64,000 nucleotides of DNA from Pseudobdellovibrionaceae bacterium (GCA_020635075.1 JACKAM010000001.1:1674001-1738000), one strand, 5' to 3'; positions 51,455 to 61,161 are shown, counted from the first letter of the stretch. A program made the numbers and translations. The notes: generated by a model not told the origin, from the sequence alone.

Positions 51455-53555
51455 GAAAACTCTTTCTGCTGCGAATGGAATCAGGCAGCTTAAAGGTATC
51501 GCCATACTGTTTGGCCAGGCGGTCACACTCGGCAACAAACTGGCTGACCCCCATGGCATCGATGTAACTGAAAATCCCCCCGGTATAGGGAGCGAACCCC
51601 CATCCTAAAATGGATCCCACATCTCCTGCCGTGGCCGAACTGATCACGCCCCTGTCCCACACCCGTGCTGCTTCCACGGCTTGGGCTAACAACAAGCGGG
51701 TCTTGACCTCTTCCACCGAAGGCTGCTCCGCCAAGGGCTTAAAGTGCTCCGTCAAACCTGGCCACAGTGACTTTTTGCCATCCTTTGGATAATCATAAAA
51801 TCCACCTCCCGACTTGCGACCCAATCTTTTCAGCTGAGTCACTAATAGCTCGGCAATAGACGTGGCCTCGGGCGCAAAGTCTGCCCCTGTGTCTTTAATC
51901 GTAGCCTGTGAGATATGATAGACCAAATCCAGGCTCACCTCGTCCGCCACCGCCAGCGGGCCCACCGGCATCCCGGCCATCCTGCCGGCATTTTCAATCA
52001 ATGCGGGAGAAACCCCCTCTTTGAGCAAACAGCAGCCTTGATTCACATAACTCTTAAACACCCGGCTGGTGTAAAAGGCTCGGCCATCATTAACAATGAT
52101 CGGCGTCTTTTTAAACTGGCGGGAAATATCAAAACACCGAGCAATGGCTTCATCTGAGGACTTCTCCCCACGGATGATTTCCACCAAGGGCATTTTATCC
52201 ACGGGAGAGAAAAAGTGAAGCCCTGCGAACCTCTCGGGACGACCACAGTACTCTGCCAGACTGGTGATGGGTAAGGTTGAGGTGTTGGAAAAAATAAAAG
52301 CGTCTTTAGGTAACACCCGATCAACAGCACCTATCACTTCTTCTTTGATCTTGCGATCCTCGATGACGGCTTCTACCACCATTTCACATTCGGCAAATAG
52401 CTCGTACTGATCGACCGGATGGATAAATGCCAATACCTTTTGCACGTCGGCCTCGGTCATCTGTCCGCGCTCAACACGTTTCTGCAAAACTTTTTGGGTA
52501 TAGGCTTTGCCCTTTTCAGCGGCCGCCATATTGACGTCCTTAATGTAAACTTTGATACCGGCCATGGCTGCCGCATAGGCAATTCCCGCCCCCATCATGC
52601 CACCGCCAAGCACGCCCATGCATTGGGTCTTGTGGGGCTCGGCGCCCTTTGGTCTTTCCATTCCACCATTGAGAGCGTTGATTCCCAAAAACAAGGTGCG
52701 CACTGTATTGGCGGCTTCCGGAGTGCGCAGACAGAATTCAAAGTATCGCTCCTCAACTTTGAGAGCAGGATCAATCGGTAGCTGGAGGCCCTCATAAACG
52801 GCGCTCATCACCGCTTCCACGGCTGGGTAATTGCCGTAGGTTTTCTTCCGCAAGTGAGCGTTGCCGGCAGTGAAAGTCATGTACACGGCAGGAGTTAGGA
52901 CTCCCCCACCGGGAATCTTAAACTTCTTATCCCCCCAGGGCTGAAGGATCTCCGGATTCTTTTCAATAAAGGCTTCGGCCATTTGCAGAAGCTGTTCTGG
53001 GGTATCGGCCAATGCATCCACCAAACCAGCTTCGAGAGCCTTTTTGGGAACCATTGTTTTACCTTCTGCCAAAAGGGACATGGCTTTGATGATGCCAATC
53101 ATGCGCGGCAGACGCTGGGTGCCCCCGGCTCCAGGAATCAATCCCAATTGTACCTCTGGAAGACCAATCCGAATTTTGTCGTTATTGAGGGCCACGCGAT
53201 GATTACAGGCCAGACACAGCTCATAGCCACCACCTAGGGCCGAACCCCCAATCGCCGCCACCACGGGTCGGGGCCACTTCTCCAACTGGCGAAAGGCGAG
53301 GTTGAGATCTCTCACTAAAGGCATGTTCCTCTTTACGTCTGACAATGGAACCAGGGCCTTTAAGTCAGCCCCAGCAAGAAAGTCCTTGCGCGGACTGACA
53401 AAAATCGCGCCCTTGATTTGGCTGTCTGAGGTCAGTTGTGACACTACTTTTTTGAAGGACTCCACCGAGTCCTTGTTCCACACATTGACCGGTTGATCTT
53501 TGAGTTCCATCGTGAGAATGGCAATTTTTTTGTTATTTACTTCTAAGCTAAACAT
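51435..53555 (-). CDS. fadB: Fatty-acid oxidation complex alpha subunit (enoyl-CoA hydratase / 3-hydroxyacyl-CoA dehydrogenase)
   Basis: 706 residues. The N-terminal hydratase domain has both catalytic Glu residues (GGSALGGGYELCLA and GLPEVQLGLIPGAGG). The C-terminal dehydrogenase has GVLGGGMMGAGIAYAAAMAG for NAD and the His-containing FAGLHFFSPVDKMPLVEII. The order matches FadB/FadJ. It acts on fatty acyl-CoA in the cytoplasm, paired with the thiolase gene 12 bases upstream. Its 3' end overlaps the acyl-CoA dehydrogenase start. The FadB/FadJ distinction is not resolved by eye. Confidence 0.92.
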   Translation of the reverse strand: MFSLEVNNKKIAILTMELKDQPVNVWNKDSVESFKKVVSQLTSDSQIKGAIFVSPRKDFLAGADLKALVPLSDVKRNMPLVRDLNLAFRQLEKWPRPVVAAIGGSALGGGYELCLACNHRVALNNDKIRIGLPEVQLGLIPGAGGTQRLPRMIGIIKAMSLLAEGKTMVPKKALEAGLVDALADTPEQLLQMAEAFIEKNPEILQPWGDKKFKIPGGGVLTPAVYMTFTAGNAHLRKKTYGNYPAVEAVMSAVYEGLQLPIDPALKVEERYFEFCLRTPEAANTVRTLFLGINALNGGMERPKGAEPHKTQCMGVLGGGMMGAGIAYAAAMAGIKVYIKDVNMAAAEKGKAYTQKVLQKRVERGQMTEADVQKVLAFIHPVDQYELFAECEMVVEAVIEDRKIKEEVIGAVDRVLPKDAFIFSNTSTLPITSLAEYCGRPERFAGLHFFSPVDKMPLVEIIRGEKSSDEAIARCFDISRQFKKTPIIVNDGRAFYTSRVFKSYVNQGCCLLKEGVSPALIENAGRMAGMPVGPLAVADEVSLDLVYHISQATIKDTGADFAPEATSIAELLVTQLKRLGRKSGGGFYDYPKDGKKSLWPGLTEHFKPLAEQPSVEEVKTRLLLAQAVEAARVWDRGVISSATAGDVGSILGWGFAPYTGGIFSYIDAMGVSQFVAECDRLAKQYGDTFKLPDSIRSRKSFHEAPLV

Positions 53556-53567
53556 GACTTCACCCCG

Positions 53568-54779
53568 TTAAATTCGCTCAATGATAGTGGCAATTCCCAT
53601 ACCGCCGCCGATACAAAGAGTGGCCAGGCCTCTCTTGCCTCCGGTGCGCTCCAATTCATCCAAAAGAGTCTCCAGGATAATAGCTCCGCTCGCCCCAAGT
53701 GGGTGACCAAGGGCAATCGCTCCGCCATTGACGTTGACTTTGTCGTGGGGAACATCCAGCTCTTTCATAAAATTCATCACAACTGAAGCAAAGGCCTCGT
53801 TCACTTCAAACAAATCAATGTCCGATATTTTAAGCCCTGCTCGATCCAAAACCTTTCTGGTTACCGGAACCGGGCCTGTCAGCATAATTGTGGGATCAGC
53901 AGCCGTGATAGCAAAAGCCTTGATCAGGGCGCGAGGTTTAAGTCCTAGCTTCTCTCCATATTCCCGGTCACCGATTAAGACGGCAGCTGCTCCATCAACG
54001 ATACCGCTGGAGTTTCCGGCCGTGTGCACGTGATCAATCATTTCCACCTGAGGGTACTTTTGGATGGCGACATAATCGAAGGCACCTTCCTCACCCATCT
54101 GGGCAAAAGCAGGTTTGAGTTGGCCCAAGCCTTCAAGTGTGGTGTCGGCTCTCATGTGCTCATCGTAATCCAGAACTACGTTGCCATTGAGATCTTCAAA
54201 AGGAACCATGGACTTGGCGAATCGCTTTTCCTCTTGGGCCCGCACGGCCCGTTTTTGCGAAGTCAGTGCAAACTGGTCAACGTCATCTCGGGTGAAGCCC
54301 TGAAGGGTGGCGATGAGATCAGCCGAAATCCCTTGGGGAACAAAGTGAGTTTTGACAGCTAAATGAGGGTCAGCTGCCCAGGCTCCGCCGTCGGAACCAA
54401 TCGCCACATGAGACATGGACTCCACCCCCCCGGCAACAATGAGCTTTTCAAAGCCAGCCATCACCCGGGCGGCGGCTTGGTTGACAGCCTCCAAGCCAGA
54501 TCCACAGAAGCGATTGACCGTCACCCCACAAACCGTTTCGGGAAGGCCTGCGTCCATGGCGGCCGACTTGGCCACATTCGCACCCTGGTCACCAATGGCG
54601 GTCACACAACCCAAGATCACGTCTTCGATCTCTTCCCCAGATAAATTGTTGCGTTTTAATAAAGTCTTAAGAGTCCACGCAGACAGCTCCACCGGGCGAA
54701 CCGTGCTGAGGGAGCCCCCCGCCCTGCCTCTGCCCCGTGGGGTTCGGACACCGTCAAAAATACAGGCAAATTCACTCAT
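53568..54779 (-). CDS. fadA: Acetyl-CoA acyltransferase (thiolase)
   Basis: About 403 residues from ATG 54779 (GGGAGGCGAG upstream); the frame runs to 54821. The catalytic Cys lies in NRFCGSGLEAVNQAA, the His in GGAIALGHPLGASG and the second Cys in LCIGGGMG. RTPRGRGRAGGSL near the N-terminus is typical. It cleaves 3-ketoacyl-CoA. First gene of the beta-oxidation operon with fadB and an acyl-CoA dehydrogenase, separated from fadB by 12 bases. Confidence 0.93.
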   Translation of the reverse strand: MSEFACIFDGVRTPRGRGRAGGSLSTVRPVELSAWTLKTLLKRNNLSGEEIEDVILGCVTAIGDQGANVAKSAAMDAGLPETVCGVTVNRFCGSGLEAVNQAAARVMAGFEKLIVAGGVESMSHVAIGSDGGAWAADPHLAVKTHFVPQGISADLIATLQGFTRDDVDQFALTSQKRAVRAQEEKRFAKSMVPFEDLNGNVVLDYDEHMRADTTLEGLGQLKPAFAQMGEEGAFDYVAIQKYPQVEMIDHVHTAGNSSGIVDGAAAVLIGDREYGEKLGLKPRALIKAFAITAADPTIMLTGPVPVTRKVLDRAGLKISDIDLFEVNEAFASVVMNFMKELDVPHDKVNVNGGAIALGHPLGASGAIILETLLDELERTGGKRGLATLCIGGGMGIATIIERI

Positions 54780-54973
54780 TGCTCGCCTCCCTGGCTTAAA
54801 TTCAAGAACACTATTATTCAACTCACAGGCGACCTCGTCCAGAGATGCCGGAGGATCTAGACTGAAAATTCACTCTAATGTTGCGCGGCAGAAGCCGGGT
54901 CTCGTTTGTTTCTCGCACAACTTCACCATTTGTTAGTTTGACCTCAATCAAGCCGATGGGGTGTAGTAGGTGA

Positions 54974-56965
54974 GTGGAAACTTCAGCTTCAAAGGACATT
55001 GATTACCGCCTGATGGTGGAGACCACCCAGGAAGGGATTTGGACTATTGATGCCAATGGTGTCACCACCTACGTCAATCCCGCCATGGCCAGGATTCTTC
55101 AGTACAAGCCAGTAGAAATGATTGGCCGCCACTTGTTTGATTTCACCGATGACCGTGGCCAAGAGATTTGTGCCTGCAACATGAAACGCCGCGAACAAGG
55201 CATCGTTGAACAACACGACTTTGAGTTTATTCGCAAAGACGGCAGTCGCATTATCGCCACCCTGGAAACCGCTCCCCTCCAGGATGAGAAGGGCAACTAC
55301 ATGGGAGCCATTGCCGGAGTGATCGATGTCACAGAACGGCGTCTGGCCGAAGCCAATCTTGAGCGACTCTCCCGTCGATTGGAATTGAAGCTGGCCGAGC
55401 AAAGTCGTGAGCTGGATAATTCCCAGCGGCAGTTTGAGGCGATTTTTCAAGGGGCGGGAGACCTGATCTTCTTTTCCGACATCCACGGCAATGTGATGGT
55501 CGCCAATTCGGCGGTGGAAACCATTTTGGGTTATAGCCCTGAGGAGTTTACCCAACTCCATGTGTTGGATATTGTCGTGGGACTCAATCCTGCTGAGATG
55601 ACTGAAATCCTCCAGCAACTGAGTCAATCAGGGCAGGTGTCCCGCGAGGATCTCCACCGCCATCGGGACGGTAGCCTCGTTCCCGTCGAGGTCAAGCTCA
55701 CCAGTGTGGTTCTCGATGGTAAGTCCGGGATCGTTGTCATTGCCCGGGACCTGCGGGAAAAGAAAAAGATGGAACAGAGTCTTTTTGTTTCACAAAAGCG
55801 TGAAGCCATTGGCCGCCTAGCTGGAGGCATTGCCCACGAGTACAACAATCGCCTGGCCACCATTTTGTTGGCCGGGAGAATGGCCCTTCACCACTTGGCC
55901 TCCGACCATCCTGCCAGGGAGTATTTGGAGCGAATTATGACTTCGGCGCAGAATTCGGCCATTCTCACCAAACAACTTCTCGCTTTTGGTTGCCAGCAGA
56001 TTCTCCATCCGAAAATTTTGGACATTAACTCTATCGTCAAACAAACTGAACGACTGTTGAGCCCTCTTTTGCCTGAGGATATTGACCTCTCTTTGGATAT
56101 GCCGAGCCAGCTGCCGACCATTTCCTTTGATCCGGCTCTGTTTGAACAAATCATTATAAATTTAGTGATCAACGCCCGGGATGCCCTGACAACAGGAGGA
56201 GGCGTCATCATTCGTACTGGCCAGTCTCGTTTGCAAGCGAAAGATCTGGGGGCCTTCCCAGCTAAGACCGGCCATTTTGTTTGGGTTGAAGTGGAAGACA
56301 ACGGGGAAGGCATGGACCCGGAAACCGCCGAAAGGGCCTTCGAACCCTTTTTTACCACCAAAGATGTCGGTCAAGGCACCGGCCTGGGGCTCTCCATGGT
56401 CCAAGGCACAGTTCAACAGGCCAATGGCTATGTTGAATTGGAATCTTATGAGCACCAGGGAACCCGCGTCCGCGTGTACTTTCCAGCCAGAGACGATGCG
56501 GTCACAGAACTCCCGGTTATGCCTCAGTCCCCTCAATCCCGGGTCTTGGGGCAAGGCCATGTTCTGCTGGTCGAAGACGAAGAGGACCTGAGAAGCCTTT
56601 GCCAAACCATTTTGGAACACGCAGGTTATCAAGTCACTGTCGCTCACTCTTACAAACAAGCTGAAGAAGTGTGTCTCCATGACCCCCGCCGCATCGATTT
56701 GCTCCTCACTGACGTGGTCATGCCTGGCCGATCGGGTCCAGAACTTTACCGTCATGTATCCCCGATGAGAGAGAGCATGAAAGTTCTCTTTATTTCTGGC
56801 TACGACAAAGATATTCTTTCTCGAGAGGGCTTAAATCTGGACGACTGCTTTTTGAGTAAGCCCTTTAATTCGGATCAGCTGATTCAGGCCGTAGACAGGT
56901 TGATTGGAAAAGTGAATCGAGCTCCCGAAAATAAGCCAGATTATGTCCCCCAGTCCCTAACCTGA
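54974..56965 (+). CDS. Hybrid sensor kinase (PAS-PAS-HisKA-HATPase-receiver)
   Basis: 663 residues from GTG 54974. There is no membrane segment, so it is cytoplasmic. Two PAS domains (~12-130 and ~150-265; GIWTIDANGVTTYVNPAMAR and DLIFFSDIHGNVMVANS) precede the kinase. The phospho-acceptor region is GRLAGGIAHEYNNRLATIL, and the ATPase has VINARDALTTGGG, VEDNGEGMDPETAERAF and GTGLGLS. A C-terminal receiver has VEDEEDLRSL and LLLTDVVMPG. Divergent from the fadA operon; it may respond to redox state or small ligands through PAS, but this cannot be read out. Confidence 0.92.
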   Translation: METSASKDIDYRLMVETTQEGIWTIDANGVTTYVNPAMARILQYKPVEMIGRHLFDFTDDRGQEICACNMKRREQGIVEQHDFEFIRKDGSRIIATLETAPLQDEKGNYMGAIAGVIDVTERRLAEANLERLSRRLELKLAEQSRELDNSQRQFEAIFQGAGDLIFFSDIHGNVMVANSAVETILGYSPEEFTQLHVLDIVVGLNPAEMTEILQQLSQSGQVSREDLHRHRDGSLVPVEVKLTSVVLDGKSGIVVIARDLREKKKMEQSLFVSQKREAIGRLAGGIAHEYNNRLATILLAGRMALHHLASDHPAREYLERIMTSAQNSAILTKQLLAFGCQQILHPKILDINSIVKQTERLLSPLLPEDIDLSLDMPSQLPTISFDPALFEQIIINLVINARDALTTGGGVIIRTGQSRLQAKDLGAFPAKTGHFVWVEVEDNGEGMDPETAERAFEPFFTTKDVGQGTGLGLSMVQGTVQQANGYVELESYEHQGTRVRVYFPARDDAVTELPVMPQSPQSRVLGQGHVLLVEDEEDLRSLCQTILEHAGYQVTVAHSYKQAEEVCLHDPRRIDLLLTDVVMPGRSGPELYRHVSPMRESMKVLFISGYDKDILSREGLNLDDCFLSKPFNSDQLIQAVDRLIGKVNRAPENKPDYVPQSLT

Positions 56966-56981
56966 GGATAGTGTTGAGCTC

Positions 56982-57815
56982 ATGAAGAGCAAAAATCTAC
57001 AAGACCTGCATTTGATCACTCTCGCCAACAACTTGCCCGGCCCTTTAGCACTGCAAAGTCTCATGCCTTTGGGAATCAAAGTCACCAAGGTAGAGCCACC
57101 TTGGGGTGATCCGCTCAACACCCACTGTTCCCAATGGTACAGGGAAATCACCTCGGGCCAGGCCATCTTGCAGCTCAATTTAAAGGAGCAAGGCGATAAG
57201 AGACGACTTGAGGTTTTGTTAGAAGATGCAGATCTGTTGTTGAGTTCCTTTCGTCCTTCAGCTCTTGTCAGCTTGGGACTCGACTGGACTTCACTTCATG
57301 GTAAATACCCACACCTGAGTTTGGTGGAAATTGTCGGTTTTTCCGAAGACCCGGAATTCCCTAGTCACGATCTCAACTATATGGCCCGGGCGGGACTTCT
57401 TAGTCCGCCGACACTTCCTCTTTCAACTTTCGCCGACATTCTGGGCTCTGCCCAAGTCGCAACGACCATTCTTGCCTGCCTTTGGCAAAGTGGAGAGGCC
57501 GGAACTGGCCTGCATCGACAGGTGAGCCTAGGAGATGCCGCAAAAACATTTGCCCGCCCTTTAGTAGAAGGCCCAACCCAAAAGAGTGGACCACTGGGAG
57601 GGGCACATCCGGGGTATGGGATCTACGCCACCCAGGATGGGTGGATTGCCTTGGCCGCCCTCGAACCAGAATTTATTGAGACCCTCAAGACTGAGTTCAA
57701 TCTAAAAAAGCTCTCGCAGAGCGCGTTGGCGGAAAATTTCGCCAGCAGAGCCAGCCAAGACTGGGAGGCCTGGGCTCAGGCGAAAGACATTCCTCTGGCG
57801 GCGATTCCCTCTTAG
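56982..57815 (+). CDS. Short alpha-methylacyl-CoA racemase-like (family III CoA-transferase) protein
   Basis: 277 residues, shorter than the usual 350-400. The racemase-type residues are all recognisable: His in SHDLNYMARAG, Asp in TFADILGSAQVA and Glu in GYGIYATQDGWIALAALEPEF. PPWGDPLN and EVGFSED-like segments fit the family. Racemisation of branched 2-methylacyl-CoA would feed the nearby beta-oxidation enzymes; that is inference from neighbours. The ATG lies 17 bases after the hybrid kinase stop, so the two may be co-transcribed. Its TAG shares TTAG (57812-57815) with the convergent glycine-rich gene. Confidence 0.8.
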   Translation: MKSKNLQDLHLITLANNLPGPLALQSLMPLGIKVTKVEPPWGDPLNTHCSQWYREITSGQAILQLNLKEQGDKRRLEVLLEDADLLLSSFRPSALVSLGLDWTSLHGKYPHLSLVEIVGFSEDPEFPSHDLNYMARAGLLSPPTLPLSTFADILGSAQVATTILACLWQSGEAGTGLHRQVSLGDAAKTFARPLVEGPTQKSGPLGGAHPGYGIYATQDGWIALAALEPEFIETLKTEFNLKKLSQSALAENFASRASQDWEAWAQAKDIPLAAIPS

Positions 57816-59485
57816 ACTTCCCTCAGATAAATCCAAGATCCCAAAGGCAGCAACAGGCACATCAACACCAACAAGGCGGTCGGACCAGGAGGAAGTGGGC
57901 CTGAGCCAGCTGCAATGGTGCCGCAATTGGCGGTGAAATCAAATTGATCTTGCTGATGACCGTCGTAATCAAAGGTGATGGAGTCAACGACAGCTGGATT
58001 GTCCGCATCTTGATTGTCTACCGTCAGACGGTAGCGCACAAAGCGCTTCATGGGTTGCCCCACAAAGGTCGCCGAAGCCGCCCACAGTGAGGTCGGATCA
58101 AAACCCGTCTGATCGCTGGTGGCAATCTCGACCGCCACCGTGCTGCCGCCACTCAAGGGTGCAGACACTGTCACTGAATTGAGTACGGGAGCGGTGTTGC
58201 GCAAGTCGATTTCCTTAGAAGTGATCGTATAAGTCGTAATCACCGACCGCACGCGGCCTTCGTCAATTCCCAAAAAGGCGGGATTTTCCGTTCCCGGACA
58301 AGTCGCCCCATCACACTTGTCATTATCTGTGATCCAAGTGCGGCCTTCGCCTCCATCGCCGCCTTTACCTTGATTCGGGAAGTTCCCTGATGGAGCATCA
58401 GCATCATCAATGCCAGACTCACCACCGGTTCCCCCATTGGCATTGATGGTGCCCGTAAAACTCAGATTCCGACCTGCCCATACGCCAACAGTTCCACCGC
58501 CACCGGCACCACCGCCGCCAGCCCGATAGGTGAGGGCTGTTCCGCCACCGGCACCGCCATTGGTATTCACCGCTCCTGATATAGTGATGTCGCGAACGGC
58601 TCGCAAAAGGACGACTCCTCCACCGCCACCGCCGGCTCCTCCACTTGAATGATTGGCTCCGTCGGTCCCACTGTAGGCCATGCCCCCACCACCACCTGAT
58701 CCGCCTCCAATAACAGTAAAACCATCATCCTGAAAGTTTCCGCCCTTTGAATTCCAAGTGGTTTCCGTTACGTCGTAGCCATCTTCCGCCTGGGTTCCCG
58801 CTTGGCTGTAGGCTCCCCCTCCACCGCCTCCTGTTGCACCGACATTATTCATGGCCGGTGCCGCATTGGCCGCATTGGCGCCGAGACCCGCACGGGTGAG
58901 GCTCGCCCCACCCATAGTGCCATCCGTTGCTTCGACTGCGGGAATGGCCCCGCCACTCCCACCGGCTCCTCCTCCGCAATTCCCACTGCCTCCGGCCGAC
59001 ACCACTGTATTGTTGGCGTTAATGCCTTCTCCGGCTTCGCCATTGCAGTCAAGGGTTCCGGCAATGGTGATGTCTGTCAGGCTACGAATATCAAGAGGAT
59101 TGGAACCAACGCCTTTAAGAGTATAACCCAAATCCAATGTGAAAGAAGTCACCTGCAAAGGGTAATAAGTGTCCGTATCGATGGTGATGGTTGTGCCGTT
59201 GACAGAGCCAAAGTTTGCCCAGGTGCTGGAATCAAAAGACCCGTGGCTCCCATCACCCATATCCAGTGATGTGACCTGGGCCCCACTGCCGGCGTTCCAA
59301 CCCTGAATCTGCACCTCAGGGTAGAAAGTCCCGGTGGCGCTGTTGTACTTCATGTCGTAGGAGTCCACATTGGCCAATGAGGTGAATTCATCGGACCAGG
59401 TCAATGCCTGTCCCCGAAGGCTGAAAAACATGATCAAAAAGACAGCGACAATCTTAGCCTGTCGCTTGGCTGTCACCAGCTCCAT
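57812..59485 (-). CDS. Glycine-rich surface protein with a C-terminal sorting-like tail
   Basis: 557 residues. A signal peptide (MELVTAKRQAKIVAVFLIMF) leads to a beta-rich N-terminal part, then ~280 residues dominated by Gly, Asn and Ala (SGGGGGMAYSGTDGANHSS type), interrupted by strands such as RDITISGAVNTNGGAGG that recall self-assembling surface proteins. The C-terminus reads PLPPGPTALLVLMCLLLPL-GSWIYLREV: Pro linker, membrane helix and short charged end, like PEP-CTERM/MYXO-CTERM-type sorting tails. The start overlaps the receiver gene by 32 bases (GGGTGGG before the ATG), so it is the last gene of the kinase operon. Confidence 0.75.
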   Translation of the reverse strand: MELVTAKRQAKIVAVFLIMFFSLRGQALTWSDEFTSLANVDSYDMKYNSATGTFYPEVQIQGWNAGSGAQVTSLDMGDGSHGSFDSSTWANFGSVNGTTITIDTDTYYPLQVTSFTLDLGYTLKGVGSNPLDIRSLTDITIAGTLDCNGEAGEGINANNTVVSAGGSGNCGGGAGGSGGAIPAVEATDGTMGGASLTRAGLGANAANAAPAMNNVGATGGGGGGAYSQAGTQAEDGYDVTETTWNSKGGNFQDDGFTVIGGGSGGGGGMAYSGTDGANHSSGGAGGGGGGVVLLRAVRDITISGAVNTNGGAGGGTALTYRAGGGGAGGGGTVGVWAGRNLSFTGTINANGGTGGESGIDDADAPSGNFPNQGKGGDGGEGRTWITDNDKCDGATCPGTENPAFLGIDEGRVRSVITTYTITSKEIDLRNTAPVLNSVTVSAPLSGGSTVAVEIATSDQTGFDPTSLWAASATFVGQPMKRFVRYRLTVDNQDADNPAVVDSITFDYDGHQQDQFDFTANCGTIAAGSGPLPPGPTALLVLMCLLLPLGSWIYLREV

Positions 59486-59882
59486 CCCACCCCATTACTT
59501 GCCAAATCTTTTCTTTTAATGTGTCACAGGTAAACGGTTTGATTATGTAGGCGTTCACCGCCCACTGGGCCGCCTGGGTGATCTTAAATCTCTCCATGGA
59601 TCGTTGACTGGTAATCATAATAAAGCGAGTACCCTTGCGCTTAGGATTCTTGCGCAAGGCTTTGAGCAGCACCAAGCCACTCACACCTGGCATCTCCCAA
59701 TCAGACAGCACCAAGCCCAAAGGGAACTTCGTGTTTTGAATCATCTTAAGACCCTGCTGGGAATTCTTGGCCTCCAAAATATTTGAAAACCCCATGTCTT
59801 TAAGGTAGTCCACCACCACATCTCTCACCATGGCATCATCATCGACAACCAAAATGGGTAAATCGTAAAGTGGCCTAGCCAT
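59454..59882 (-). CDS. Single-domain response regulator
   Basis: 142 residues from ATG 59882 (GGAGAGGGCG upstream). A stand-alone receiver: ILVVDDDAMVRDVVVDYL, phospho-Asp in VLSDWEMPGVSG, Thr in MITSQRS and Lys in YIIKPF. It overlaps the receiver-kinase gene by 8 bases and the glycine-rich gene by 32 bases. As in CheY-type proteins it has no output domain and probably carries the phosphate or acts by binding. It is the third member of a phosphorelay operon. Confidence 0.93.
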   Translation of the reverse strand: MARPLYDLPILVVDDDAMVRDVVVDYLKDMGFSNILEAKNSQQGLKMIQNTKFPLGLVLSDWEMPGVSGLVLLKALRKNPKRKGTRFIMITSQRSMERFKITQAAQWAVNAYIIKPFTCDTLKEKIWQVMGWDGAGDSQATG

Positions 59883-61161
59883 GCTCGCCCTCTCCATCAA
59901 TCGGAATACGAACGGTGACTTCCAAACCCTTCACTGGATGGTTGGCAACCCGCATGGTTCCTCTGTGCTCCACCTCCACAATTTCGCGACAGATCGCCAG
60001 GCCTAGACCAGTCCCTTTGCGACCCTTGGTGGTGAAAAAGGGCTGGAGCACCTGCTCCAAGAGATCCTCTTTTATTCCTGGTCCATAATCGCGAACACGA
60101 ATCTCGGCCCACTTTTCGTCCTGCACCACCGCATAGTCAATTTGCCCTGAAGTCCCCATGGCATGCATGGCATTGATGGACAGATTGATAATTACCTGAA
60201 GTAAGCTTGTCGCATTCGCCTTGGCCTTCACTGGATCTTTCTTGATAATGGTGACCTTCATATTGGTGGTTTTCAGTTGGTGCTCTAACAGATCAAGCGC
60301 CTCATCTAAGATATGGTGGACAAAGACCCAATCCTTTTTGGCAATTCCTTCACCTGTTCCCGAGAGATTCTTGAACTTTTCCAATATATCATTGGCTCTT
60401 TGCGAGGCCTCTAGGATTCTCTCCAGACCGGCCCGCATATCATCCGCCTCTTTCTTACGACAGATGTCGGCCTTACCCATGATCTGCATCAAAATATTTC
60501 CAAACTCATGAGTCACACCCCTGGCAACCGCGGCAACTGAGGCCATTCGCTCACTCTCCAACAAACGATTTTGCGCTTCGGCCAACTGGGCGGTCTTCAA
60601 TTCTCCTTCTTTTTCCAGGTTCCACAGGGTGATGAAGTTGCGCGCCTTTTGTAAGATTTCTCCCTCTGTAAAGGGCTTATTGAGATAATCCCAACGGTCG
60701 ACTTTCTTAACCCCCAACAGGGAGTTGATGGACTCAATGCTCCTGTCGTTATAGGCCGTCACAAACACGGCGTAAAGGTCCGGGTCCTGCTTGTGCATTT
60801 CCTTGACCAGATCATAGCCATCTTTATCGGAACCAAGCATAACGTCAAAAAAGCCCATAGCATAAGGCCGACCTTCCTGTTGCGCCTTGTGAAAGGCTTC
60901 CAGGGCCTTTTCATAGGAGTCACAAATAGTGACGTCAAATTCATAACCAGGGTCAGTCTCGTTCGGGGGGCGACTCATTATTCTTGTCGACCGAAGAGGG
61001 AGGACGTTCTTCTTTTTGGGAGCCAATATGTCTTCGTAGCTTTCCAAAATTCCCGGTTCATCATCGACAACCAGAACCCTCTTATTCCAGTCATGGGCAA
61101 GTCCCGAAAGTCCGTTGCCTTCTTCCTGGCCGGTGATCAATTGTTTGGCCGAGTTTTTCAT
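59875..61161 (-). CDS. Receiver-histidine kinase
   Basis: 428 residues without membrane segments. An N-terminal receiver (RVLVVDDEPGILESYED) has a ~25-residue insertion near 50-75 and the Asp region AMGFFDVMLGSDKDG. The kinase part has GVTHEFGNILMQIMG as phospho-acceptor, INLSINAMHAMG, VRDYGPGIKEDLLEQVLQPF and GTGLGLAI. Both upstream and downstream genes overlap it (4 and 8 bases). It may receive phosphate from the membrane kinase and pass it to the single receiver. Confidence 0.92.
   Translation of the reverse strand: MKNSAKQLITGQEEGNGLSGLAHDWNKRVLVVDDEPGILESYEDILAPKKKNVLPLRSTRIMSRPPNETDPGYEFDVTICDSYEKALEAFHKAQQEGRPYAMGFFDVMLGSDKDGYDLVKEMHKQDPDLYAVFVTAYNDRSIESINSLLGVKKVDRWDYLNKPFTEGEILQKARNFITLWNLEKEGELKTAQLAEAQNRLLESERMASVAAVARGVTHEFGNILMQIMGKADICRKKEADDMRAGLERILEASQRANDILEKFKNLSGTGEGIAKKDWVFVHHILDEALDLLEHQLKTTNMKVTIIKKDPVKAKANATSLLQVIINLSINAMHAMGTSGQIDYAVVQDEKWAEIRVRDYGPGIKEDLLEQVLQPFFTTKGRKGTGLGLAICREIVEVEHRGTMRVANHPVKGLEVTVRIPIDGEGEHG

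Noticed and set aside
57812..59485. Glycine-rich gene considered a chance open frame in GC-rich DNA
   Set aside because: It has a signal peptide, a ribosome-binding site, coupling to the receiver gene and a hydrophobic C-terminal tail, so I keep it as a gene.
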